Source of the DNA: Tannerellaceae bacterium
Lineage (GTDB): Bacteria; Bacteroidota; Bacteroidia; Bacteroidales; Tannerellaceae
DNA length: 32,920 bases
Assembly (NCBI GenBank): GCA_031280645.1
Contig: JAITGL010000011.1
Span: 1-32,920 of the forward strand
Reading direction: 5' to 3'
Position numbers and translations under genes: made by a program. The notes below the pieces were generated by a model. The model was not told the DNA's origin, did no database searches, and saw only the letters and a list, made by a program, of their open reading frames with translations. This document shows positions 16,354 through 23,667 of the stretch, piece by piece. Each line of letters starts with the position of its first letter. The stretch's first letter is position 1.

Positions 16354-18005
16354 CTGTCAAGACGTAAGCGGAGGCTATTGTCGATATAGAATTGCCCGGT
16401 GGCGTCTACGTATATGGCTACCGATGTATTATAAGTTGTGTCGGGACGCGCGCCCGGCTTGGCTTTGAGGATAGAAAGATTGGTATAAGACGGTATTACG
16501 ATCTGCTTTTTACTATCTCGATTAGTTACCGTAAGCGTGGTGTCGCCGGGGACGACGCTGATTTTGCAATCGTATTTGTCCGGCGGGAATACCTCCTTGT
16601 GTGGGGCGTAATATTTATTGGTGAAGCCGTCGAGATCGGAGTGGGTTATGCCAAGGAGGGAGCACAGGTAGTGGTTGATCTCGATGTTGGTGTATACGCC
16701 TTGCGGAATGTTGCCATTGGGATGATAGGCGGCGAGGAACACTTCTTCGGCGGTATGTCCTCCGGTGGTGAAGCCTATGTAGGTATGGGAGTTCCTCCAT
16801 TGATTAACCCATGCGGCGCGGCGGCCTTGTTGCTTCGCGGTTTGAGAGATTGCGTCGAGGTCGGCGCGCGACGGACGGATGCCTGTGTAGCGAAAAAGGG
16901 TGTCGGACGGGTTGGCGGCTGTTTCGGGATCTATCCTGCGGGCGAGTTCGCCGGATGAATATTTAAAACGGGAGAGGTTGGCAAACAAATCGCTTTTCGT
17001 CATCCTGTCGTACCTCGCATTGCTCTGTATGCCGATGCTGATACCGCTGTTGCCATGGTCGGGGAGGATTACAACGGCAGTGTTGCCGTCCTGGCGGGCA
17101 AAATTGAGGGCTACCTTGCATGCTTCGTCAAAGGCGAGCATTTCGCGAACCATTGTGATGGCGTCGTTGGCATGAGCGGCATGGTCGATACGGCTGCCTT
17201 CAACCATAAGGAAGAAACCGTTGGGCGATTGTTGGAGTTTCCCGATTGCCACGCCGGTCATTTCAGCCAGCGAAGGCTGTTCGGAGGGATCGCGGTCTAT
17301 TTCGTAATCCATCGTACGGCTACCGAATAAAGCCCACATTTTTGTATTAGTATCCTTCCTCATTCCTTCGATATTATTCTTATGAACGGAGTATCCTTTA
17401 CCTATAAGGTATCTCTCGTCGCCTGGATACAGGCAGGAAACCCCGCCTCCTATCACCACGTCGAGGCCGTTGTGAGCCATTTGCGGAGCTATCCACTCGT
17501 ACTTGTCGCGCTTGTAGCTGTGAGCGGCGCAGTCGGCAGGAGTGGCGTGAGGAAATTCGCAGGTAACAACCAGGCCGGTAGCTTTCTTCTCCGTCCAGCG
17601 GGCGGCTTCGAGTACGGTGGCAAGCGGGCGATAGGCTTTAGAGTTATCTACCGGATAGATGTCGTTAGCCGGATCGGCGGGAGGGTAAGTTGATACGAAA
17701 GCGGTTTGGCTCGGATAGCCGGTCATGTAACACGAAGTAGTTGGAGCCGAATCGCCGATCGGCGCGTTCGACGAGTGGGTTATTACCGTGCCGCATAAGT
17801 AGGGATCGAGATTGAGCTTTCCAACTCCGCTCCTGTTGTTTTCGTAATTCATTATCCAGCGTGCGAGCGATACGGTGGCAAGCGAAGTACCGTCGGGGAT
17901 CATTAGGATTATGTTTTTAACCTTGAGGGAACTCTTGTTTTCCAATCCGCTCGAAGTGCAGAGAAACAAGGATACGATCAGTACCAGAGATAAAATACGT
18001 TTCAT
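16350..18005 (-). CDS. Alkaline phosphatase (PhoA family, exported)
   Basis: This 551-residue protein has an N-terminal export signal (about residues 3-18, with a possible lipidated Cys16) and the complete metal and active-site set of the PhoA family: Asp38 in MIPDGTSL, the nucleophile Ser86 in GDSAPTTSCYMTG, CEFPHATPADCAAHS, the zinc/magnesium motif VEGSRIDHAAH, LPDHGNS and GGHTAEEV. It releases inorganic phosphate from phosphomonoesters outside the cytoplasm. About 90 residues beyond the last metal motif form a beta-rich tail (KQIVIPSYTNLSILK). It begins the phosphatase-symporter unit, with its own promoter in the gap after trpE. I see no obvious Pho-box, but the Bacteroidetes consensus is not well established. 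Length is near the upper end for the family. Confidence 0.93.
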   Translation of the reverse strand: MKRILSLVLIVSLFLCTSSGLENKSSLKVKNIILMIPDGTSLATVSLARWIMNYENNRSGVGKLNLDPYLCGTVITHSSNAPIGDSAPTTSCYMTGYPSQTAFVSTYPPADPANDIYPVDNSKAYRPLATVLEAARWTEKKATGLVVTCEFPHATPADCAAHSYKRDKYEWIAPQMAHNGLDVVIGGGVSCLYPGDERYLIGKGYSVHKNNIEGMRKDTNTKMWALFGSRTMDYEIDRDPSEQPSLAEMTGVAIGKLQQSPNGFFLMVEGSRIDHAAHANDAITMVREMLAFDEACKVALNFARQDGNTAVVILPDHGNSGISIGIQSNARYDRMTKSDLFANLSRFKYSSGELARRIDPETAANPSDTLFRYTGIRPSRADLDAISQTAKQQGRRAAWVNQWRNSHTYIGFTTGGHTAEEVFLAAYHPNGNIPQGVYTNIEINHYLCSLLGITHSDLDGFTNKYYAPHKEVFPPDKYDCKISVVPGDTTLTVTNRDSKKQIVIPSYTNLSILKAKPGARPDTTYNTSVAIYVDATGQFYIDNSLRLRLDR

Positions 18006-18043
18006 AATAATATTCGGATATTTAATTTAATTGTTCGTTAAAG

Positions 18044-18051
18044 CAAAGATA
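18044..18051 (-). promoter_or_regulatory. -7 box of the alkaline phosphatase unit
   Basis: The minus strand has TATCTTTG, a perfect TAnnTTTG match, about 40 bp before the ATG at 18005 and inside the short gap after trpE. No TTTG is visible at the 19-bp position. Its presence suggests that phoA is transcribed separately from trpBE. Confidence 0.55.
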
Positions 18052-18062
18052 CTCCCGGCCAG

Positions 18063-19463
18063 TCAATTCTCCAATCCCGCAGCCATCTCGATAGCTTTTT
18101 TCAGCGCAGCAAGTTTGGAGTTTACTTCCTCAAGCTCGCGAGCGTCGTTGCTTTGAGCAACCACTCCGGCGCCGGCCTGGTAGTGCAGCACATTGCCGCG
18201 GCTTACAAACGAGCGGATCGTGATAGCCTGGTTTAAGCTTCCGTCGAAGCCGATGAAGCCGATGCAACCGCCGTAAGCGCCGCGGTTGTGACGCTCTATC
18301 TCGGTGATAAGCTGCATGGCCCGCACCTTGGGAGCTCCGCTCAGCGTCCCGGCGGGAAACGTGTCGAGAAATACGCCAACCGATTTGACGCCATCATTTA
18401 TCGTGCCGCTTACTCGCGAGGTGAGGTGGATAACATGACTGTAATATTGTACCTCCTTATAAAAGTCGAGCGCAACATGATGAGCGTTTCTGCTCAGGTC
18501 GTTGCGGGCAAGGTCGACCAGCATTACATGTTCGGCGTTCTCCTTCGGGTCGGCCAGCAGGCGTTCAACCCGTTGCTTGTCTACGGCCGTATTGCCGGTG
18601 CGGAAAGCTGTGCCTGCAATCGGGTCGATGCTGGCGCGGCCGTTGGAAATGCGGCAGTGGGTTTCGGGCGACGACCCGAAGATGCGGAAGCCGCCAAAGT
18701 CGAAGTAAAAAAGGTAGGGCGAAGGGTTGATGCTGCGCAAGGCACGGTACACCTTGAAATCGTCGCCGGTGAAACGTTGCTCGAAACGCCGGCTCAATAC
18801 GATCTGGAACACGTCGCCGCGGAGGCAATGCTTTATCCCGAGGCGAACGGCTTCGCGATATTCGTCGTCGGTTATGGGCGAAGTTTCGGGGCCGCATGTT
18901 CTGAAGTTGTACGAGGCAAAGTTGCGGTTGCCTGTCAAGGCTTCTATCTCGCGCAGCCGGCTTGTTTCGCCCTCGGCCAGGAGCTCTGCTATCGTAAGCT
19001 CGTTGCGGAAATGGTCGAACGTAAGCATATACCGGTATAATATGTACATAGCGTCGGGAGCGTCGTTTTCCGGATGGCGCCATTCCATCACCGGGATATC
19101 CTCAAGGTAGCGAACCGCGTCGAAGGCGGTGTAGCCAAGCAGGCCGCACAAAACTTCATCGCCGGCGCCCCTTATTTCAAACCTCCGGAGGAAACCTTCA
19201 AATGCCGGGGCTATTCCGCCGCTCGCCGGAACCGTTTCAACCGATCCGTCGGGGTAGCTCATCGTACATTCGCCGCGATTAACGCTTATGCCCGCCACCG
19301 GGCAAAGGGCGATAAACGAACGGCTGTTGTCGCTCCCATAAAAATCGGAGCTCTCAAGCAAAACAGAACGCGGGTACACATCCCGAACCTTCAGGTAAAT
19401 GCTTACAGGGGTATGCAAATCGCCAAGAACCTTCTTGCTAACCAAATTATAAACGTAGCTCAT
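18063..19463 (-). CDS. trpE: Anthranilate synthase component I
   Basis: This 466-residue enzyme converts chorismate to anthranilate, the first committed step of tryptophan synthesis, with ammonia from TrpG. Its N-terminal domain has the feedback-site motif LLESSD (35-40), typical of Trp-sensitive TrpE. The chorismate-binding domain shows NPSPYLFYF (246-254), GSSPET (263-268), DPIAGT (280-285), NAEHVMLVDLARND (309-322), FPAGTLSGAPK (369-379), GAYGGCIGF and YQAGAGVV (428-435). All are intact, and the length is that of a single-function TrpE without a fused TrpG. Its ATG overlaps the trpB stop by 4 bp, so it is translationally coupled. In many Bacteroidetes trpG, trpD, trpC, trpF and trpA follow; here the next gene is an alkaline phosphatase, so the operon is short. 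Confidence 0.96.
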   Translation of the reverse strand: MSYVYNLVSKKVLGDLHTPVSIYLKVRDVYPRSVLLESSDFYGSDNSRSFIALCPVAGISVNRGECTMSYPDGSVETVPASGGIAPAFEGFLRRFEIRGAGDEVLCGLLGYTAFDAVRYLEDIPVMEWRHPENDAPDAMYILYRYMLTFDHFRNELTIAELLAEGETSRLREIEALTGNRNFASYNFRTCGPETSPITDDEYREAVRLGIKHCLRGDVFQIVLSRRFEQRFTGDDFKVYRALRSINPSPYLFYFDFGGFRIFGSSPETHCRISNGRASIDPIAGTAFRTGNTAVDKQRVERLLADPKENAEHVMLVDLARNDLSRNAHHVALDFYKEVQYYSHVIHLTSRVSGTINDGVKSVGVFLDTFPAGTLSGAPKVRAMQLITEIERHNRGAYGGCIGFIGFDGSLNQAITIRSFVSRGNVLHYQAGAGVVAQSNDARELEEVNSKLAALKKAIEMAAGLEN

Positions 19464-20650
19464 TGTTGTCTGGAATTATAATCAATTAAAACCTCCAAGT
19501 CTTTATCTCCGCGCCCCGACAGTATCAGCGTAACGATTTCGTTGCCCTCGAACTTCAGCTTTGAGAGGGCCGCAAGCGCATGAGCGCTTTCCAGGGCGGG
19601 GATTATGCCTTCCGATTGCGTAAGCTCGATTGCGGCGGCCAGCGCTTCGTCGTCGTTAACAGGTACGACCTCTGCCCGCCCCTCTGTCGAGAGGAAAGAA
19701 TGTAACGGGCCGATGCCCGGATAATCAAGGCCCGCCGATATCGAGTAAGGCTCCTCTATCTGTCCGTCGGCGTTCTGCATTACAATGGTGCGCGCCCCGT
19801 GGATTATTCCTTCGCGCCCAAGACTGATGGTTGCCGCGCTTTTGCCCGACGCAACGCCCAGGCCTCCGGCTTCGGCAAGCACAATCCGCACCCGCTCGTC
19901 GTTAAGGTAATGATAGACGCCTCCGGCGGCGTTGCTGCCTCCGCCCACGCAGGCTATAATAAGGTCGGGGCTTTCGCGGCCTTCTTTCTCCATCAGCTGA
20001 AGGCGCATCTCGCGGCTGATAACTGCCTGCAAACGCGCCACCATGTCCGGATAGGGATGCGGGCCTACCACCGACCCTATAATATAAAAAGTGTCCGACG
20101 GATGGCAGCACCAGTCGCGTATTGCCTCGTTTGTAGCGTCTTTCAGCGTACGGTTGCCCGATGTTACGCTCCGCACTTCGGCGCCCAGCATACGCATTTT
20201 CCTAACATTAATTTGCTGGCGCTCCATGTCGGTTTGGCCCATATATATCACGCATGGCATATTCATAAGGGCGCAAACCGTTGCGGTTGCAACTCCGTGC
20301 TGTCCGGCTCCGGTTTCGGCAATTACGCGGGTTTTGCCCATCCGCCGGGCTATAAGTATTTGTCCTATCGCGTTATTTATCTTGTGCGATCCTGTATGGT
20401 TCAGATCTTCGCGCTTAAGGTACAACCGGCAGCCGTGGCGGGCCCCAAGGTTACGCGCAAGGTACAGCGGCGAGGGCCGCCCCACATAGTTGCGCAGCAA
20501 ATCGTCGTATTCCGCGCAAAATTTCTCGCTTTCTATCGCCTCCCGGTAGCTCTGCCGGAGGTTTTCAACGCAGCGGTACAGGATTTCCGGCACGTACGAG
20601 CCGCCAAAGCGGCCGTAGAATCCGTTATTGTTTACCTCAAATTTGTTCAT
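19460..20650 (-). CDS. trpB: Tryptophan synthase beta chain
   Basis: This 396-residue PLP enzyme condenses indole and serine to tryptophan. It begins with the family's GFYGRFGGSYVPEIL (10-24). The PLP lysine is Lys90 in NHTGSHKINNA, the catalytic glutamate is Glu112 in AETGAGQHG, and the phosphate-binding loop is CVGGGSNAAGG. Further motifs are SAGLDYPGIGP and the C-terminal ILSGRGDKD. It is the first gene of the trpB-trpE unit. The ATG follows a leader of about 200 nt holding two strong hairpins, one a terminator, so expression is probably controlled by attenuation. The alpha-chain gene is not in the window, so the partner subunit must be encoded elsewhere, if at all. Confidence 0.97.
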   Translation of the reverse strand: MNKFEVNNNGFYGRFGGSYVPEILYRCVENLRQSYREAIESEKFCAEYDDLLRNYVGRPSPLYLARNLGARHGCRLYLKREDLNHTGSHKINNAIGQILIARRMGKTRVIAETGAGQHGVATATVCALMNMPCVIYMGQTDMERQQINVRKMRMLGAEVRSVTSGNRTLKDATNEAIRDWCCHPSDTFYIIGSVVGPHPYPDMVARLQAVISREMRLQLMEKEGRESPDLIIACVGGGSNAAGGVYHYLNDERVRIVLAEAGGLGVASGKSAATISLGREGIIHGARTIVMQNADGQIEEPYSISAGLDYPGIGPLHSFLSTEGRAEVVPVNDDEALAAAIELTQSEGIIPALESAHALAALSKLKFEGNEIVTLILSGRGDKDLEVLIDYNSRQQ

Positions 20651-20696
20651 CAGCCAAAAATATTATTATATTATGATGTAATAACCAGGTTCTATA

Positions 20697-20728
20697 AAAA
20701 AAGGCCCGCCACAAAAGCGGCGAGCCTT
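20697..20728 (-). terminator. Intrinsic terminator inside the trp leader
   Basis: On the minus strand AAGGCTCGCC and GGCGGGCCTT form a 10-bp stem with one G-U pair and an 8-nt loop, followed directly by a U-run. It lies upstream of the gene it would control. Confidence 0.85.
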
Positions 20729-20775
20729 ACTCATAAATAAAAAAAAACCTTAACTATGAAATTCTTTTTGTTCCA

Positions 20776-20817
20776 TAGCGACTTCTTTTACCCAAGCTCT
20801 CTCGGAAGAAGTCGCTA
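20776..20817 (-). other. 12-bp stem-loop in the trp leader
   Basis: TAGCGACTTCTT and AAGAAGTCGCTA (plus-strand arms 20776-20787 and 20806-20817) are perfectly complementary with an 18-nt loop. No U-run follows directly, so it is not itself a terminator; it could be a pause or sensing structure. Confidence 0.75.
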
Positions 20818-20860
20818 ATACTTTCTAAAAACCTTCATTATCTATCAAAGATTTACGCTG

Positions 20861-20891
20861 CAAAGATACGAACATATTTTATACCTCCAAA
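20861..20891 (-). promoter_or_regulatory. Perfect Bacteroidetes promoter of trpBE
   Basis: The minus strand reads TTTG (plus-strand 20888-20891), exactly 19 bp, then TATCTTTG (20861-20868). Both boxes match the TTTG-N19-TAnnTTTG consensus without a mismatch. It lies about 100 bp from the second tandem array. Confidence 0.85.
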
Positions 20892-20994
20892 TATTTCTTG
20901 AAAAAAATTCGCTTCCGGGCTATTTTTTTTCCCGATAGCCCCGTTTTTCCCGAAAAACCGGGTTAAAAGCGTTATTCCGTCCCTGGGCGACCAT

Positions 20995-21302
20995 TCTGAC
21001 GCGTCAGAAAGCTTCCCGCAACTCCCGGGCAAGCTTTCTGACATGTCAGAATGGTTCCCCGCAACTTCAGGCAAGCTTTCTGACGTGTCAGAAAACGTCC
21101 CGCAACTCTCAGGCAAGCTTTCTGACATGTCAGAATGGTTCCCGCAACTCCCAGGCAAGCTTTCTGACGTGTCAGAATGGTTCCCGCAACCCTCAGGCAA
21201 GCTTTCTGACATGTCAGAATGGTTCCCGCAACTCTCCGGCAAGCTTTCTGACGTGTCAGAATGGTTCCCTCAACTCTCCGGCAAGCTTTCTGACATGTCA
21301 GA
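20995..21302. repeat. Tandem array, 42-bp period, eight TCTGAC-NN-GTCAGA dyads
   Basis: Eight 14-bp dyads begin at 20995, 21037, 21079, 21121, 21163, 21205, 21247 and 21289, exactly 42 bp apart. The 6-bp arms are invariant in all copies. The central dinucleotide runs GC, AT, GT, AT, GT, AT, GT, AT, so perfect palindromes alternate with near-perfect ones, giving an 84-bp higher-order repeat. Each dyad is followed by a 28-bp spacer ending GCAAGCTT that varies at several positions. The array lies between divergent trpB and GH9 genes. Because 42 is divisible by three, both strands stay open across it and show 14-residue repeats, but there is no signal of coding use. Near-identical spacers rule out CRISPR. 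Confidence 0.95.
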
Positions 21303-21326
21303 ATGGTTGGCCCGGAAGAGGGGGAA

Positions 21327-21453
21327 GCGCTTCCTGTATATAATATGTACGGCGCGGGACTTGCGGGATGGATTTTTTTTGCAGGAGCGCCGGCCGCGGC
21401 CGCGGGGAGCGCCTCCTGTATATAATATGTATAGCGCGGGGCTTGCGGGATGG
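21327..21453. repeat. 45-bp imperfect direct repeat, two copies 82 bp apart
   Basis: The copies are 21327-21371 and 21409-21453 and differ at only a few positions. Each contains CCTGTATATAATATGTA followed by GCGCGGG and CTTGCGGGATGG. Between them lies GC-rich sequence with the 12-bp palindrome CGGCCGCGGCCG (21391-21402). The block sits between the tandem array and the GH9 promoter. The 82-bp spacing is twice 41. Confidence 0.8.
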
Positions 21454-21557
21454 GATATTTTTGGCAGATATATTGGTCGCGGCAGGCGGTTAGCGAATTG
21501 CCCGGATGGGCCGGGCCAACGGGCGCCGGGCGGTATCTCCAAACGGGAATTAAATTA

Positions 21558-21565
21558 TACCTTTG
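21558..21565 (+). promoter_or_regulatory. -7 box of the GH9 gene
   Basis: TACCTTTG matches TAnnTTTG exactly and ends 44 bp before the ATG at 21610. No TTTG is present at 19 bp upstream. Confidence 0.55.
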
Positions 21566-21609
21566 CGGCCAATCGAATTATTATTAACATATTAAAATTC
21601 CAATAACCC

Positions 21610-23346
21610 ATGAACACTTATTATCGAAAGATTATTTCCCTGCTATTTGCGGCCGCGCTGCTAATTGCCCCGGCAGTAAGCTCCACCGGCCAGATTGTGA
21701 TTAACCAGGTTGGGTTTTATTCCAACTCGAAGAAAATAGCCGTTGTAATGAACGGGGCGCTCCACCGCGATTTCAGGCTGGTCGACGCTTCGAGCGGGCA
21801 AGTTGTTTTCGAGGGCAAGCTAAGCGAGGCGCGCAAGTCGGCAAACTCGTCGATCGTTACCCGCGTTGCCGACTTTAGCGGGTTCAGCTCGCCCGGCCGC
21901 TACATCCTGGCCTCCGGAATGTTTGAGACGCCCCCGTTCATTATCGGCCGGAACGTACTGAGCGCTGCGGCGGCGGCGGCGCTCAAGGGTTTTTATTACC
22001 AGAGGGTTTCGATGCCCCTCGAAGAGCGCTATGCAGGCAAATGGGCGCGGCCGGCCGGTCACCCCGACGATAAGGCAGTGGTTCATGCTTCGGCGGCCAC
22101 TCGCCGGCGGCCCGAGGGAAGCCTTGTATCGGCTCCGGGCGGATGGTACGACGCCGGCGATTACAATAAATATATAGTAAACAGCGGCATCACGATGGGT
22201 ACCCTGCTCTCGGCTTACGAAGACTTCCCGGAATATTACGGGAGCCTGAATGTAAATATCCCCGAATCGGGCGGCGCGGCTCCCGACATACTTTACGAGA
22301 TAGCCTACAACCTCCGCTGGATGCTGGCCATGCAGGACCCGTTTGACGGCGGTGTGTACAACAAGCTGACCAACGCTTCGTTCGACGCGATGACGGCCCG
22401 CCCGGGCGAAACCAAAGACCCGCGCTATGTGGTTCAGAAAGGTACGGCGGCCGCGCTCGACTTTGCAGCCGTGGCCGCCCAGGCTTCGCGCATTTACGCC
22501 GCCTGGCCAAAAGAGTTCCCGGCGCTTGCCGACAGCTGTATCCGCGCCGCCAGGCGGGCCTGGGATTGGGCCGCGAAGAATCCTGCCATGGAATATAACC
22601 AGGCTGCGATGAACCGCTTGTTTAAGCCGGAGATAGGAACCGGCGGCTACGGCGACCGCTCCTTTGACGACGAGCGATTTTGGGCCGCCTCGGAGCTTTT
22701 CATCACAACCGGCGAGTCGCGTTACTCAAAATTGCTGCCGGGCTTGATTAATGCGTCGCCAAAATTGCCTTCGTGGGGCAACGTTTACATGCTTGGCGTA
22801 TATTCTTTGCTGCGCGGCAAGAACGCGGAGTTCGGCCCCATGCTCCGCGAAACGCTGCTTGGGATGGCCAACTCGCTTGCCGCGGCAGTTGATTCGAGCG
22901 CCTTCAGGGTTCCGATGGGTAGCTCGCGAGCCGACTTCATCTGGGGAAGCAGCTCGGTGGCGGCCAACCAGGGCATATTGCTTCTCAACGCTTACTTGCT
23001 GACCAGGGAGTCGAAATACCTCGACGCCGCTGCGGCCAACGCCGATTACCTGCTTGGGCGCAACGCCACGGGCTACTGCTTCCTTACGGGCTTTGGATAC
23101 CGTCCGGTTCGCAACATCCATCACCGCCCTTCGGCGTCAGACGATATCGACGACCCTGTTCCGGGCTTGCTTTCGGGGGGTCCTAACTTCTCGGCGGCGA
23201 GGAGCGACAGCCAGTACTACGAATTTGTGGAGCCGGAAACAACCTTTGCCGACGTTGTCGGCTCATATGCCTCGAACGAGATTGCGATTAACTGGAATGC
23301 TCCGGCAGCGTACCTGTTTAACGCTGTGGAGGCCTTGCGGAAGTGA
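21610..23346 (+). CDS. Secreted GH9 cellulase (endoglucanase) with N-terminal Ig-like domain
   Basis: This 578-residue protein has a signal peptide (about residues 1-27), then a CelD-type Ig-like domain (INQVGFYSNSKKIAVV, about 29-112) and the GH9 (alpha/alpha)6 barrel. Catalytic motifs are clear: GGWYDAGDYNKY (177-188), whose Asp181 and Asp184 hold the nucleophilic water, RNIHHRPS, and near the C-terminus SYASNEIAINWNAP with the proton donor Glu557. The enzyme cleaves internal beta-1,4-glucan bonds in cellulose or related glucans. No carbohydrate-binding module or sorting tail follows; the protein ends shortly after the barrel. It is preceded by its own -7 box and, further upstream, by the 42-bp tandem array shared with trpB. 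Neighbouring genes on this strand do not form a polysaccharide utilisation locus, as there is no SusC/SusD pair. Confidence 0.95.
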   Translation: MNTYYRKIISLLFAAALLIAPAVSSTGQIVINQVGFYSNSKKIAVVMNGALHRDFRLVDASSGQVVFEGKLSEARKSANSSIVTRVADFSGFSSPGRYILASGMFETPPFIIGRNVLSAAAAAALKGFYYQRVSMPLEERYAGKWARPAGHPDDKAVVHASAATRRRPEGSLVSAPGGWYDAGDYNKYIVNSGITMGTLLSAYEDFPEYYGSLNVNIPESGGAAPDILYEIAYNLRWMLAMQDPFDGGVYNKLTNASFDAMTARPGETKDPRYVVQKGTAAALDFAAVAAQASRIYAAWPKEFPALADSCIRAARRAWDWAAKNPAMEYNQAAMNRLFKPEIGTGGYGDRSFDDERFWAASELFITTGESRYSKLLPGLINASPKLPSWGNVYMLGVYSLLRGKNAEFGPMLRETLLGMANSLAAAVDSSAFRVPMGSSRADFIWGSSSVAANQGILLLNAYLLTRESKYLDAAAANADYLLGRNATGYCFLTGFGYRPVRNIHHRPSASDDIDDPVPGLLSGGPNFSAARSDSQYYEFVEPETTFADVVGSYASNEIAINWNAPAAYLFNAVEALRK

Positions 23347-23383
23347 GCAGGCTTATTCTTTTTAGTTAAATTCAATTAATTGC

Positions 23384-23414
23384 TTGGAGGAGTAGAATAG
23401 AATACCTATCTTCG
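23384..23414 (+). promoter_or_regulatory. Promoter of tRNA-fMet
   Basis: TTGG (23384-23387), 19 bp, then TATCTTCG (23407-23414), one mismatch from TAnnTTTG, 24 bp before the tRNA. I see no clear terminator between the GH9 stop and this promoter. Confidence 0.6.
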
Positions 23415-23438
23415 CACCGCGTTAAGCAAAAAATATAT

Positions 23439-23510
<72 letters not shown>

Positions 23511-23557
23511 CGGTTAAAACTTTCTTTTTTATAAAACAAATTTTTAGAAATGTAGAG

Positions 23558-23587
23558 GAGCCTCCTTGTGAAAGGGGGCTCTTTTTG
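23558..23587 (+). terminator. Terminator after tRNA-fMet
   Basis: GAGCCTCCTT (23558-23567) and AAGGGGGCTC (23572-23581) form a 10-bp stem containing one U-G pair with a 4-nt loop, followed by TTTTTG. Confidence 0.85.
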
Positions 23588-23628
23588 TTTTGCTCGGTAT
23601 GCCGACGGTCTTTTATTGTTAACTGCTT

Positions 23629-23636
23629 TATCTTTG
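23629..23636 (+). promoter_or_regulatory. -7 box of the leucine-rich-repeat gene
   Basis: TATCTTTG matches TAnnTTTG exactly and ends 31 bp before the ATG at 23668. The -33 position has no TTTG. Confidence 0.55.
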
Positions 23637-23667
23637 CCGTATGTATAACCTTTTAATATAAGCAGCA

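Larger units (their letters stand above)
20651..20860 (-). promoter_or_regulatory. Structured trp leader, probable attenuator
   Basis: From the promoter at 20861-20891 to the trpB ATG there is a leader of about 200 nt on the minus strand. It contains a 12-bp perfect stem with an 18-nt loop (20776-20817), then a U-rich stretch, then an intrinsic terminator (20697-20728) about 45 nt before trpB. Terminator read-through must therefore control trpBE. Short frames occur (MEQKEFHS, MKVFRKY, and a 22-codon one beginning MSKARRFCGG over the terminator), but none carries Trp codons. A structured RNA named Bacteroid-trp has been described upstream of trp genes in Bacteroidetes; this leader may belong to it, which I cannot test here. 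Confidence 0.65.

Noticed and set aside
18288..19040. Long plus-strand frame antisense to trpE, and a similar one antisense to trpB (19799-20740)
   Set aside because: These are shadow frames of intact, well-recognised genes on the opposite strand, with no motifs of their own.
20651..20860. Classical tryptophan leader peptide
   Set aside because: I read the short frames beginning with ATG in the leader and found none with Trp codons, so ribosome-stalling attenuation on Trp is not supported by what I can see.
20853..21242. Minus-strand open frame with repeats like NHSDMSESLPESCG
   Set aside because: This is the reverse reading of the same tandem array, and it runs into the trpB promoter.
21043..21606. 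Plus-strand open frame with 14-residue repeats (KLSDMSEWFPQLSG) across array 2
   Set aside because: A 42-bp period keeps all frames open without selection; the minus strand shows an equally long repeated frame. There is no signal peptide or promoter, and the non-repeat tail is composition-driven.
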